Part shown: in pieces, positions 41,253 through 50,551 of the stretch
Layout of the letters: the number at the start of each line of letters is the position of its first letter
Numbering within the stretch: the first letter of the stretch is position 1
From: Marinobacter sp. F4218
Lineage (GTDB): Bacteria; Pseudomonadota; Gammaproteobacteria; Pseudomonadales; Oleiphilaceae
Direction of reading: 5' to 3'
Length of the DNA: 64,000 bases
Assembly (NCBI RefSeq): GCF_019443085.1
Contig: NZ_JAHZIL010000004.1
Location: 554,918 to 618,917, forward strand
The notes under the pieces: model-generated
What the model saw: the letters and a program-made list of their open reading frames with translations, nothing else
Told to the model about the DNA's origin: nothing
Database searches by the model: none
Position numbers and translations under genes: made by a program

Positions 41253-42338
41253 TTATCGTATCTTCAGACTGGCGAGGCCAATCAGAACCAGAACAACCGT
41301 TACCACCCAGAACCGCACGATGACGCGCGGCTCGGGCCAGCCCTTCAATTCAAAATGATGGTGCAGAGGCGCCATCCGGAAGATGCGACGGCCCGTCAAC
41401 CGGAACGAAGCCACTTGCAGAATCACCGACACCGTCTCCATCACGAACACACCGCCCATGATGAACAGCACGATTTCCTGCCGAACGATGACCGCCACCA
41501 CACCAAGGGCAGCGCCCAGCGCCAATGCGCCGACGTCCCCCATGAACACCTGCGCCGGATAGGTGTTGAACCACAGAAACCCGAGCCCGGCGCCGACAAT
41601 GGCACCGCAGAACACGATCAGCTCACCGGTGCCCGGAAGATGGGGAATCAGGAGGTAGTCGGCAAACTGCGAGTGGCCGGAAACGTACGCGAATATACCC
41701 AACGCGCCCGCCACCATCACCGTCGGCATGATCGCCAGACCATCCAGGCCATCGGTCAGATTGACGGCGTTACTGCTGCCGACAATGACGAAGTAGCTGA
41801 GCAGGATGAAGATCACCGGTCCCAGCGTCAGGGAAACCTGCTTGACGAAGGGCACGTACAACGACGTTTCCTGCGGCATCGACGAACTGAAGAACAGGGC
41901 TATGGCGGCCCCCGCGCCAATTACCGACTGCCAGAAGTATTTCCAGCGTCCCGGCAGACCCCGCGGGTTACGCTCAACCACCTTGCGGTAATCATCGACC
42001 CAGCCAATCGCACCAAACAACAGGGTAACGAGCAGGGTGACCCAGACGTAGCGGTTGGTGAGATCTGCCCAGAGCAGCGTGCTGATCCCGATCGCCACCA
42101 GAATCAGGGCGCCACCCATGGTCGGCGTACCGGCCTTGCTCAGGTGAGTCTGGGGACCGTCGTCCCGAACGGCCTGACCGATCTGGTACTGGCTCAGCTT
42201 GCGGATCATCACCGGACCAATGATCAACGAGATCAGCAAGGCTGTGAGGGTGCCCAGTATTCCGCGCAACGTCAGATACTGAAACACGGTCAGCGCCGTG
42301 AAATATTGTGATAGAACCTCTGTCAGCCAGAGCAGCAT
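41253..42338 (-). CDS. mraY: Phospho-MurNAc-pentapeptide translocase MraY
   Basis: MraY attaches phospho-MurNAc-pentapeptide to undecaprenyl phosphate to make lipid I. The 361-residue protein has about ten helices and the conserved signatures [57 protein letters not shown] and the cytoplasmic [15 protein letters not shown] loop. Its start overlaps murF by 16 nt. The length is exactly that expected for a gammaproteobacterium. Confidence 0.97.
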   Translation of the reverse strand: MLLWLTEVLSQYFTALTVFQYLTLRGILGTLTALLISLIIGPVMIRKLSQYQIGQAVRDDGPQTHLSKAGTPTMGGALILVAIGISTLLWADLTNRYVWVTLLVTLLFGAIGWVDDYRKVVERNPRGLPGRWKYFWQSVIGAGAAIALFFSSSMPQETSLYVPFVKQVSLTLGPVIFILLSYFVIVGSSNAVNLTDGLDGLAIMPTVMVAGALGIFAYVSGHSQFADYLLIPHLPGTGELIVFCGAIVGAGLGFLWFNTYPAQVFMGDVGALALGAALGVVAVIVRQEIVLFIMGGVFVMETVSVILQVASFRLTGRRIFRMAPLHHHFELKGWPEPRVIVRFWVVTVVLVLIGLASLKIR

Positions 42339-43714
42339 GAGTTATTCACCTTTTCTTTTAATCCCTCCACCACGCGGTCCATGGCGGAACTGCGAGACCC
42401 CTTCACCAGCACCGTCCTCGGCGACTGACTGGCACTGACGATGGCCTCAACGGCTTCACCGTGGGTCTGGTACGCTTCCGCTCCGGCGCCGAAGCCATCG
42501 GCATAGCCTTCGCAGCCCGGCCCAACGGTGAGCAAACGGTCAATATTCTCGGTCCTGGCGAACTCGCCGACCTCACGGTGCAGGGCCGGAGCCTCCGGAC
42601 CAAGCTCCGCCATGGCGCCAAACACGGCGACTCTCTCTCCACGGCGCCTGGCCAGCACGCTGAGCGCGGCCTTCATTGAGGCCGGGTTGGCGTTGTAACT
42701 GTCATCGATCACGGTGAGATCCGGCGCAAGCTCAAGGGTCTGCAATCGCCCTTTAACCGGTGCGAGTTCAGCCAGCCCTGCTGTAATTTCGTCACTGCCA
42801 GCCCCAAGATGCCGCGCTGCAGCGATCGCAAGCATCGCATTGGTCTGGTTGTGCTCTCCTTCAAGGCCGAGGCGAACGGTACATGCCCAATTGTCAGGGC
42901 CGCTTACGCGGAAACTCTGGCCCGGCGCGTCCGACTCGATCGGCTCTGAGCGATAATCTGCACCGGGGTGCCCAAGCCGACTGACACTTACCACTGTGCG
43001 ATGGCCTGCACGGGCCTGCCATTGCTCAAACGCGGGGTCGTCCCGGTTCAACACAACCAGGCCATGTTCGGTAACGCCATCAATGATTTCGCCTTTGGCC
43101 TGGACAATATTTTCGTAACTGCCAAATCCCTCCAGATGCGCGGAACCGGCGTTGGTCAGGATCACCACCTCCGGGCGGGTAATCGCGACCGTGTGGGCAA
43201 TTTCCCCCAGTCCGCTGGCTCCGAGCTCGATGGCACCAAAACGGTGGGCCGGGGTGAGGCCAAACAGGGTCAATGGCACACCAATGTGATTGTTCAGGTT
43301 ACCCTGGGTCGCCAGGGTAGCTCCCATTCTCGCCAGAATCGCCGCCGTCATTTCCCGCACGGTGGTTTTGCCACTGCTGCCGGTGACAGCAACGAACCGG
43401 GCATCACTCTCGTTGCGATTGCCGGCAGCCAGCTGAGCCAGGGCGTTAACGGTGTCGGCGACCACCAGCTGCGGCAGGTCGACGGCCGCATCTTCGGTAT
43501 CGACGATTGCCGCCACCGCGCCGCACTCCTTAGCCTTTTGCAGGAAGCGATGGCCGTCGAAATTATCACCGCGCAGAGCGACAAACAGCTGACCGTGTCC
43601 GAGAGACCGGGTATCGGTGGAAACCCCGGTAAAATGAAGATCTTCCAGGCCCCGGCTGCCAGTGGTCGCACCCGTCCAGCGCCGGGCATCGGCCAGGGAG
43701 AATTCGCGCATCAT
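42323..43714 (-). CDS. murF: UDP-MurNAc-tripeptide--D-Ala-D-Ala ligase
   Basis: MurF adds the D-Ala-D-Ala made by Ddl to complete the pentapeptide precursor. The 463-residue protein has [20 protein letters not shown], the ATP loop [34 protein letters not shown], the [20 protein letters not shown] stretch with [12 protein letters not shown], and [16 protein letters not shown]. Its start overlaps the murE stop (ATGA) and its end overlaps mraY by 16 nt. Confidence 0.97.
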   Translation of the reverse strand: MMREFSLADARRWTGATTGSRGLEDLHFTGVSTDTRSLGHGQLFVALRGDNFDGHRFLQKAKECGAVAAIVDTEDAAVDLPQLVVADTVNALAQLAAGNRNESDARFVAVTGSSGKTTVREMTAAILARMGATLATQGNLNNHIGVPLTLFGLTPAHRFGAIELGASGLGEIAHTVAITRPEVVILTNAGSAHLEGFGSYENIVQAKGEIIDGVTEHGLVVLNRDDPAFEQWQARAGHRTVVSVSRLGHPGADYRSEPIESDAPGQSFRVSGPDNWACTVRLGLEGEHNQTNAMLAIAAARHLGAGSDEITAGLAELAPVKGRLQTLELAPDLTVIDDSYNANPASMKAALSVLARRRGERVAVFGAMAELGPEAPALHREVGEFARTENIDRLLTVGPGCEGYADGFGAGAEAYQTHGEAVEAIVSASQSPRTVLVKGSRSSAMDRVVEGLKEKVNNSCCSG

Positions 43715-45195
43715 GCCACACCCCCGTTCAGGTGCAGGCCATGACGCACCTGTTCCGCATCACTGAACGGAATCTTCTGGCCAGCCACTTCCTGATAGGC
43801 TTCGTGCCCCTTACCAGCCACCAGGACAAGGTCGTCGGCGGAGGCCATCTGGATGGCGGAACGAATCGCTTCCGCACGATCATGAATCACCGATGCCCGC
43901 TCCGGCTCGGAGAAGCCCGCCACTATATCGGATGCAATGGCAGCGGGATCCTCACTGCGCGGGTTGTCATCGGTAACGATAATGACATCGGCCACTTTCT
44001 CGGCCTCCCTTGCCATCTCCGGACGCTTGCCGCTGTCCCGGTCGCCGCCGCAACCGAAAACGCAGATCAGTCGTCCCGCAACATGGGGCCGCAGGGCTGC
44101 CAGCGCATTAGACAAGGCATCGGGGGTATGGGCGTAATCCACAATCACCCGGACACCATCGGCGCTGCTGAATTTTTCGAGTCGGCCCGGAGGTGGCGTC
44201 AACTTGCTGACCGCCTGCTGTACGCGTTCAACCGGGACCCCCAGGGTCAGCACCATGGCCATCGACGCCAGAACGTTGCTGGCGTTGAAACTTCCCATCA
44301 GCGGCACCGCGATGTCGAACGTCCCCCACTGGCCATCCACACTTGCCTCAAAGCCGTCGTCGGTCGGACTGAAGGACTTCAACCAAAGCTCCGTCTGGGA
44401 TTCATGCAGACTGAAACGGATGCGATCACACTGGCCTTCGAGCTGATCGAACAGCTGACGACCGAATGGGTCGTCGAAATTGATCACGGAAAAATGCAGC
44501 TCTTCCCGATCAAACAAACGGGCCTTGGCCTCGCCGTAGGCCTCCATGGAACCGTGGTAGTCGAGGTGATCCCGGGTCAGATTGGTGAAGATTCCGCCCG
44601 TGATGGTCAGGTCATCCACCCGCCCCTGATCGAGAGCATGGGAGGACACCTCCATAACCGCGGCCCGACCACCCTGAGCCAGAATGCGCGACAGAACCCG
44701 GTTTACCTGAACAACGTCCGGGGTAGTATGCGTGGCGGGCTGCAATGCTCCAGGCATGCCGTAGCCCAGCGTGCCCAACACACCACAGGGCGTACCGGTT
44801 TCCTTGAGCAGTTGCGCCACGTATTGGGTGACCGAGGTTTTGCCGTTGGTTCCCGTCACGCCAATCAGTCGCAATCGTTGGGACGGGTGTTCAAAGAAGC
44901 GGTCCGCAATCTTGCCCAACAGGGACCGCAGGCCGACTACCGGCACCAGCAGAGCCCCGTGACGCTCGGTGCATTCGCCCGCTGCCTCGGATTCCAGCAG
45001 CACTACCGTGGCGCCCGCAGCAATTGCATCCTCCAGATAATGATCCGCCGGCGTTCGGGCACCGGCCAGGGCAACAAAGGCATCGCCCGACCTGACATCG
45101 CGACTGTCCGTCTTGAGTCCGTGAATGGTTACGTCGAATACCGACGGCACCGGCACAATTCCTTGCAACAACGTGCTGAGTGATGTGATGCACAT
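43711..45195 (-). CDS. murE: UDP-MurNAc-dipeptide--meso-diaminopimelate ligase
   Basis: MurE adds the third stem residue. The 494-residue protein has GVTGTNGKTSVTQYVAQLL, EVSSHALDQGRVDDL, NLTRDHLDYHGSMEAYGEAK, DYAHTPDALSNALAAL and VFGCGGDRDSGKRPEMA. The DNPR motif in VTDDNPRSEDP (around residue 400) marks specificity for meso-diaminopimelate rather than lysine, consistent with a Gram-negative cell. The ATG at 45195 (MCITSL) follows GAGGGTAAAGCT; a longer frame from 45243 lies within ftsI. Confidence 0.96.
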   Translation of the reverse strand: MCITSLSTLLQGIVPVPSVFDVTIHGLKTDSRDVRSGDAFVALAGARTPADHYLEDAIAAGATVVLLESEAAGECTERHGALLVPVVGLRSLLGKIADRFFEHPSQRLRLIGVTGTNGKTSVTQYVAQLLKETGTPCGVLGTLGYGMPGALQPATHTTPDVVQVNRVLSRILAQGGRAAVMEVSSHALDQGRVDDLTITGGIFTNLTRDHLDYHGSMEAYGEAKARLFDREELHFSVINFDDPFGRQLFDQLEGQCDRIRFSLHESQTELWLKSFSPTDDGFEASVDGQWGTFDIAVPLMGSFNASNVLASMAMVLTLGVPVERVQQAVSKLTPPPGRLEKFSSADGVRVIVDYAHTPDALSNALAALRPHVAGRLICVFGCGGDRDSGKRPEMAREAEKVADVIIVTDDNPRSEDPAAIASDIVAGFSEPERASVIHDRAEAIRSAIQMASADDLVLVAGKGHEAYQEVAGQKIPFSDAEQVRHGLHLNGGVA

Positions 45196-45199
45196 AGCT

Positions 45200-46948
45200 T
45201 TACCCTCGCTCCCCGGCGGTCTTTCCAGGCACTTTCGCGCCACCGACTTCCAGTTCAGGCTTCACATTCAACAGTCGCAGTGCGTCACTCATGACCCGTG
45301 CGAATACCGGAGCAGCTACTTCGCCTCCGTAGTATTCGCCGGACTGCGGCGCATCAACGGCCACAACCGTTACAATTCTGGGGTTATCAATAGGCGCCAT
45401 ACCAGCAAAAATCGCCTTGTACTGACTGTCCTCATAACCCTGCTTGCCAACAAGATGGACGGTCCCGGTTTTCCCGCCGGCCGAGTAGAATCCCGGCTGG
45501 GCTCGCTTACCGGTGCCTCGGGAAACAACCTCCCGGAGCATGCCCCGAACTTCGTGGGTCACCTTTTCTGAGAGTACCCGCTGTCCTTCAGGTTCCCTTT
45601 CCAGCTTGATCAGGCTTAACGGATAACGTACACCGCCGTTGGCAATAACCATATAGGCCTGGGCAAGCTGCAGCGCATTAACGCTCATGCCGTAGCCATA
45701 GGAGAGAGTGGCCTCCTCAACGGCACGCCACTTCGGCGGTGACGGAAGCACACCAACGGCCTCACCCGGAAATCCGATACCGGTGGGCTGGCCGAGCCCC
45801 AGCCGGCTGTAAAGATCGCGAATGGTGTCACCGCCAATATCAGTGGCAATTTTGCTGATACCCACGTTACTGGACTTGGCGATGATATCGGTCAGATTCA
45901 TCACACCATAGTTGCGATGATCGCGGATGGTAAAACGACCAAAACGCCGGTAGCCCGGCGAGGTATCGATGGTGGTGTTGACCGAGTATTTGCCGGTTTC
46001 AAGGGCCGCGGCCATAGTCACCGGCTTCATGGTCGAGCCGGGCTCAAACAGATCCGTAATTGCCTTGTTCCGAAGATTCTCCGGCGCCAGCTGGCTCCGG
46101 TCATTGGGGTTGTAAGATCCCTGGTTGACCATGGCAAGCACTTCCCCGGTATCCACATCCAGCATGACCAGGGTTCCACCCCGGGCGTCATGAGCCTGAA
46201 CCACGGCCTTCAGCTCACGGTAAGCCAGATATTGCAGGCGCAGATCGATGCTGAGCTGGAGGCTATTTCCGGGACGGGCATCGCGAATCAGCGTCAGATC
46301 CTTGATGACGCGGCCGCGATTGTCCTTGAGAACCCGCTTGCGACCAGACTCACCGGACAGCCATTGGTTGTAGGTCAGTTCCATGCCTTCCTGACCACGC
46401 TCGTCAATGTTGGTGAAACCGACAATGTGAGCGGTCACTTCGCCGGCGGGATAGTAACGGCGGTACTCCTGGCGGGTGTAGATGCCATCGATGTCCAGCG
46501 CCATTATCTGGCGCGCCAATTCCGGCTGAACCTTTCTCCGCAGGTACATGAATTCGCGACCTGCGTAATCGTCCAGGCGCTCACGCAATCCCGCTTCGCT
46601 GATGTCGAGCAATCGTGCGAGGTTAGCCAGGCGCGCTTCGCCGGAATCTGCCTCTAACGGATTGGCCCAGATGGTCTGGACCGGCGTACTTATCGCCAGG
46701 GGTTCACCGTAGCGGTCCGATATGACTCCTCGATGGGCGTCGATGGACTCAACCCGGATGGTACGGACGTCGCCCTGCTTGCGCAGGAATTCGTTATCGA
46801 CAATGTGGAGATCGACCAGCCGCCAGCCCAGGCCGGCGACCACCATCAGAAAAACGCCCAGCACAGAGCAATAGCGCCAGGCTTTCAGGCCGGACACCAA
46901 TCGCTGGCTCCATGTTCTCTGCGTTCCCTGACCGGACAAATCGATCAC
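45200..46948 (-). CDS. ftsI: Septal peptidoglycan transpeptidase FtsI (PBP3)
   Basis: FtsI is the class B penicillin-binding protein that cross-links septal peptidoglycan with FtsW. The 582-residue protein has one membrane anchor (VLGVFLMVVAGLGWRLVDL, about residues 29 to 48), the dimerisation domain, HRGVISDRYGEPLAIST, and the transpeptidase motifs FEPGSTMKP (catalytic Ser in STMK), SSN in AKSSNVGISK, and KTGT in GGKTGTVHLVG. The start appears to be a GTG at 46948; no ATG is nearby. It lies 24 nt after ftsL. Confidence 0.96.
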   Translation of the reverse strand: MIDLSGQGTQRTWSQRLVSGLKAWRYCSVLGVFLMVVAGLGWRLVDLHIVDNEFLRKQGDVRTIRVESIDAHRGVISDRYGEPLAISTPVQTIWANPLEADSGEARLANLARLLDISEAGLRERLDDYAGREFMYLRRKVQPELARQIMALDIDGIYTRQEYRRYYPAGEVTAHIVGFTNIDERGQEGMELTYNQWLSGESGRKRVLKDNRGRVIKDLTLIRDARPGNSLQLSIDLRLQYLAYRELKAVVQAHDARGGTLVMLDVDTGEVLAMVNQGSYNPNDRSQLAPENLRNKAITDLFEPGSTMKPVTMAAALETGKYSVNTTIDTSPGYRRFGRFTIRDHRNYGVMNLTDIIAKSSNVGISKIATDIGGDTIRDLYSRLGLGQPTGIGFPGEAVGVLPSPPKWRAVEEATLSYGYGMSVNALQLAQAYMVIANGGVRYPLSLIKLEREPEGQRVLSEKVTHEVRGMLREVVSRGTGKRAQPGFYSAGGKTGTVHLVGKQGYEDSQYKAIFAGMAPIDNPRIVTVVAVDAPQSGEYYGGEVAAPVFARVMSDALRLLNVKPELEVGGAKVPGKTAGERG

Positions 46949-46972
46949 CCTGACGGTTGTTGTTATCGTGTA

Positions 46973-47377
46973 TTAAGGCGCTGACGTCGGCGACATCAGC
47001 GGTACCAGGACAATGTCCTGGCGCCCCGGAACCACCATTCCGAAACGCTCTGCTGCAAGATTTTCAACGCGCCCATGGGCACTCAGCGCGCTCTGCTCCA
47101 ACAGCAACTGACTCCACTCCTGCTGGTAACGATCACGTTCGCCCTGAAGGTGAGAGAGCGTATTGAACAGCTCTCGGTTTTCATGTGCGCTGACGACCAC
47201 GCCAATAGATGAGGCCAGGAGCAAGGTCACCAACGCCAGAGAAATCATCACGTTACGCTGGCGAGTCGCATCGAAGACCTGCCGCGAAATCCGAACAGCC
47301 GTGGCTACGCCATCGCGCATTCGCTGCTTGTTAAGCTTGGCCGTCTTTACTGGCTGTTCTATGGCTACGGCGCCCAT
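46973..47377 (-). CDS. ftsL: Cell division protein FtsL
   Basis: FtsL is a small bitopic divisome protein that pairs with FtsB through a periplasmic coiled coil and activates FtsWI. The 134-residue protein has a cytoplasmic N-terminus of about 40 residues, a membrane helix (VMISLALVTLLLASSIGVVV), then a heptad region (SAHENRELFNTLSHLQGERD) and the SALSAHGRVENLAAERFGM segment typical of FtsL. The position between rsmH and ftsI confirms it. Confidence 0.93.
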   Translation of the reverse strand: MGAVAIEQPVKTAKLNKQRMRDGVATAVRISRQVFDATRQRNVMISLALVTLLLASSIGVVVSAHENRELFNTLSHLQGERDRYQQEWSQLLLEQSALSAHGRVENLAAERFGMVVPGRQDIVLVPLMSPTSAP

Positions 47378-47379
47378 GA

Positions 47380-48363
47380 CTATGCACTCCCCTTCGAGTT
47401 CGCATCTGAACCAATTCGTTCCAGGACCCGCATCACTGCGCTCCTGGCCCTGACGTTGTCACTTACTTCTTCTGCATTCGCCTTTGATGCTTTACCAATC
47501 AAACGGAACGCCGACGCTTCCTGATCTGCAGTCACCGGTATGCCCTTGGGAAGCTGGGGCCCGCGCGCCAGATCCCGCATGAACCTTTTGACGACGCGAT
47601 CCTCAAGCGAATGAAAACTGATCACTACCAGTCTGCCCCCAGGTGCGAGGCGATCAACTGCAGCCTGCAAACCAATTTCCAGATCCTCGAGCTCCCGATT
47701 TATAAAGATCCGGATCGCCTGAAAGGTCCGGGTCGCCGGGTGCTTATGCTTCTCCTTCTTGGGCACCGCCTCACTAACCAGTTCGGCCAACTGGCGAGTC
47801 GTCTCGATTGCCTCTTCCTGGCGACGCGCCACGACCAAACGAGCGATACGGCGAGAGAACCGCTCTTCGCCGTATCGCCAGATCACATTGGCAATGTCCC
47901 GCTCGTCAGCTTCAGCGAGCCACTCTGCCGCGCTGGGTGACTGCTGCGGATTCATCCGCATGTCCAGAGGGCCGTCACGCATGAAGCTGAAGCCTCTCGA
48001 CGCGTCATCCAGCTGCGGGGAGGACACCCCCAGATCCATCAGCACTCCATTCACCTCGACCCACTCCCGACGCGCGAGAGCCAGATCAAGTTCCGCAAAG
48101 GAGCCATGGAACCAAGAGAACCGCGGGTCTTTGATAGCCAACTGCTCAGCTTCGCGAATCGCCTCCGGGTCTTTGTCGATGCCCAGAAGGTGCGCACCAT
48201 CGCCCAGACGGTCCAGGATGAGCCGACTGTGACCACCCCGGCCAAAGGTGGCATCCACGTAATTGCCGTCGGGGTCATTGACCAGGTAGTCGACCGCCGA
48301 ATCCAGAAGCACCGAGCGATGCGGAAGCGCAGCTCCGGGCCCCTGCCTGCGATCGGAGGTCAT
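47380..48363 (-). CDS. rsmH: 16S rRNA (cytosine1402-N4)-methyltransferase
   Basis: RsmH (MraW) methylates N4 of C1402 in 16S rRNA using S-adenosylmethionine. The 327-residue protein has [16 protein letters not shown], the SAM motif [46 protein letters not shown], and [17 protein letters not shown]. The start overlaps the mraZ stop by 4 nt (ATGA). Confidence 0.97.
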   Translation of the reverse strand: MTSDRRQGPGAALPHRSVLLDSAVDYLVNDPDGNYVDATFGRGGHSRLILDRLGDGAHLLGIDKDPEAIREAEQLAIKDPRFSWFHGSFAELDLALARREWVEVNGVLMDLGVSSPQLDDASRGFSFMRDGPLDMRMNPQQSPSAAEWLAEADERDIANVIWRYGEERFSRRIARLVVARRQEEAIETTRQLAELVSEAVPKKEKHKHPATRTFQAIRIFINRELEDLEIGLQAAVDRLAPGGRLVVISFHSLEDRVVKRFMRDLARGPQLPKGIPVTADQEASAFRLIGKASKANAEEVSDNVRARSAVMRVLERIGSDANSKGSA

Positions 48364-48812
48364 AAGGAGAGCGCCTCCATTTCGGGTGGCATCTCGTCGT
48401 CGTCGGAGGACTCATCGAGCCAGGCGAACCAACGTTCCTCGCTCCAGAGTTCCAGTTTTTTACCCTGGCCAATCAGCATCAGTTTTTTCTCAAGGTGGGC
48501 ATAGCTTCTCAGGGTTGGTGGAATCAGGATACGCCCAGCGGAGTCCAGCTCCATGGGCGCAGCATTACCAAGCAGTAAGCGCTGCAGCCGGCGCGCGGCC
48601 TTGTTCATATTGGGAAGCGCTTCGATTTTGGGCCGCAGCTCTTCCCACTCCGGCTCGGGATAAACCAGCAAACAGCGCTCTTCATCGGCATTGGCCGTCA
48701 ATACAATGCGCCCACCACAGGTCTGCGCGAGCTCCTCGCGCACCTTGGCGGGGATCGCCAAGCGACCCTTCGCATCCATATTGATGGCATTGCTGCCGAG
48801 AAATTTGCTCAT
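48360..48812 (-). CDS. mraZ: Transcriptional regulator MraZ
   Basis: MraZ is the first gene of the division and cell-wall cluster and represses it by binding direct repeats in front of itself. The 150-residue protein has two SpoVT/AbrB-like repeats: [21 protein letters not shown] near the N-terminus and [20 protein letters not shown] in the second half. The start codon ends at 48812. A four-copy GTGG array and a sigma-70-like promoter lie directly upstream, which fits autoregulation. Confidence 0.96.
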   Translation of the reverse strand: MSKFLGSNAINMDAKGRLAIPAKVREELAQTCGGRIVLTANADEERCLLVYPEPEWEELRPKIEALPNMNKAARRLQRLLLGNAAPMELDSAGRILIPPTLRSYAHLEKKLMLIGQGKKLELWSEERWFAWLDESSDDDEMPPEMEALSL

Positions 48813-48832
48813 TTACACCGTCTCTGGGAGCT

Positions 48833-48872
48833 GGATACCCACAAAAAACCACTAGAAACCACTTTTTCCCAC
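48833..48872 (-). promoter_or_regulatory. Putative MraZ operator: four 10-bp direct repeats
   Basis: On the minus strand four units follow each other at exactly 10-bp spacing: GTGGGAAAAA, GTGGTTTCTA, GTGGTTTTTT, GTGGGTATCC. A weaker fifth (GTGTGCAGAA) precedes them. MraZ of E. coli binds TGGGN direct repeats at about one helical turn, so this is the expected operator. It lies between the -10 box and the mraZ start. Confidence 0.8.
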
Positions 48873-48880
48873 TTCTGCAC

Positions 48881-48909
48881 ACTATAGAAACACGCATTAC
48901 ACAATGCAA
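48881..48909 (-). promoter_or_regulatory. Promoter of the mraZ-division cluster
   Basis: On the minus strand, TTGCAT (48909-48904), a 17-nt spacer and TATAGT (48886-48881) form a near-consensus sigma-70 promoter. It points into mraZ and sits just upstream of the repeat array. Confidence 0.7.
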
Positions 48910-49118
48910 GCGCCGCAAACAGCGTCGCACTGGCAAAAGTTCCTTTTATGACAACAAGTTACGGGCAAGGATTTGGAAAAATGGAGAGATTACGAAAAAG
49001 AAAAGGTGAAAAATCAAACACCTGCAAAAATGTCTGAAGAAGGCAAGTTAGGATTAAGATTTTTTAGCTATAACGGAAATCTACTGAGAAGGAAGCGCAT
49101 CACATTGGGAAAGCGGGG
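48910..49118. other. Gap between the mraZ promoter and rnpB, AT-rich in its second half
   Basis: No gene is supported here. From about 48985 to 49095 the base composition is clearly more AT-rich than the surroundings. On the minus strand, after rnpB, AGGTG-(10 nt)-CACCT followed by TTTCTTTTT (49023 to about 48995) is a weak terminator candidate. A plus-strand reading frame that runs into rnpB is not a gene. Confidence 0.5.
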
Positions 49119-49470
<352 letters not shown>

Positions 49471-49474
49471 CGAG

Positions 49475-49503
49475 ACAATACTCCTGCCTTAAGGGCCTTG
49501 CAA
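49475..49503 (-). promoter_or_regulatory. rnpB promoter
   Basis: On the minus strand TTGCAA (49503-49498), a 17-nt spacer and TATTGT (49480-49475) place the start of transcription about 7 nt downstream, exactly at the P1 helix of rnpB. Confidence 0.75.
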
Positions 49504-49522
49504 GGAAAACTCGCGGCAGACA

Positions 49523-50419
49523 TCAATCCTGCTTGAGCTCCAGTGCCCGCTGGTAGAGATCGTTTTTTGAGCGGCCACTGAGTTCGGCCGCCAGTTTCGC
49601 CACTTTTTTGACTGGCATCTCCGGAAGCAACAGCCTGATCAGGTGATCAACGTCCAAAGCCCCCTCCTCATCGTCATGACCGGCTGGCTCCGCCCCCCGG
49701 ATCATCACCACAAACTCTCCCTTGGTCCCGTGGGGATCGGCCTCCAGCGCAGGAAGCACTTCGGCGACAGCCCCTGAATAGAAAGTTTCGAAGGTCTTGG
49801 TCAATTCGCGACCCAACACGATCTCCCTGCTATCGCCGAGGACTGCCGCGATATCGCTGACGGCATCCAGTATTCGGTGAGGTGATTCATAAAACACCAG
49901 GGTCGCCGACTCCTGACGTAGTGGCTCCAGAGCGGCGCGGCGGCCTGTTCGCTTGGCGGGCAGAAAACCGACGAATAAAAAGCGGTCTGTGGGCAAACCG
50001 GCAGCACTCAGCGCAGCAACCAGAGCGCATGGCCCGGGAATCGGTGTAACCGTGAGCCCACGGCGCCGGGCCTCACGAACAAGCACATAGCCCGGGTCCG
50101 AAATCAGGGGCGTGCCAGCATCCGAAATCAAGGCGACACTGTGCCCCCGCTCGAGCTCATCCAGAATGCTGCCGGCCCGATCCCGCTCATTGTGGTCGTG
50201 CAGTGCAATCAATCGCTTCTGGAGCCCGAGGTGCTGCAACAGGCGACCGCTGTGGCGGGTGTCCTCGGCTGCGACCACATCAACCCGGGACAGCGTGGCG
50301 GCAGCACGGGGAGACAGATCATCCAGGTTGCCAATCGGTGTCGCCACGATATATAGAACACCACTGGCCCCTTCTTTGTTGCCGGTTATGGATGCCGACT
50401 TCTCGCCCTGGGATTTCAA
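49523..50419 (-). CDS. rsmI: 16S rRNA (cytidine1402-2'-O)-methyltransferase
   Basis: RsmI methylates the ribose of C1402 of 16S rRNA, the same nucleotide that RsmH (rsmH at 47380) methylates on the base. The 298-residue protein has LYIVATPIGNLDDLSPRA, VVAAEDTRHSGRLLQHLG, LISDAGTPLISDPGYVLV, PGPCALVAALSAAGLPTDRF, FYESPHRILD and the C-terminal VKKVAKLAAELSGRSKNDLY. The start seems to be a TTG at 50419, with GAGGCGGGCAAT upstream. It is divergent from the lpoA homologue, as in E. coli and Pseudomonas. Confidence 0.95.
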   Translation of the reverse strand: MKSQGEKSASITGNKEGASGVLYIVATPIGNLDDLSPRAAATLSRVDVVAAEDTRHSGRLLQHLGLQKRLIALHDHNERDRAGSILDELERGHSVALISDAGTPLISDPGYVLVREARRRGLTVTPIPGPCALVAALSAAGLPTDRFLFVGFLPAKRTGRRAALEPLRQESATLVFYESPHRILDAVSDIAAVLGDSREIVLGRELTKTFETFYSGAVAEVLPALEADPHGTKGEFVVMIRGAEPAGHDDEEGALDVDHLIRLLLPEMPVKKVAKLAAELSGRSKNDLYQRALELKQD

Positions 50420-50551
50420 ATTGCCCGCCTCATTGTTGCTGCCACTCTTACCATGACACTTACGTCATGTGAATTGACCCCGGAGCTGTTAAACTTGCCA
50501 CCGTTAGATCGGCGCCACAAGCCCAATAATCCGGAGTATTTCGAGCTTGCC

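Noticed and set aside
43732..45183. A 483-codon plus-strand frame opposite murE
   Set aside because: Antisense shadow with no family features.
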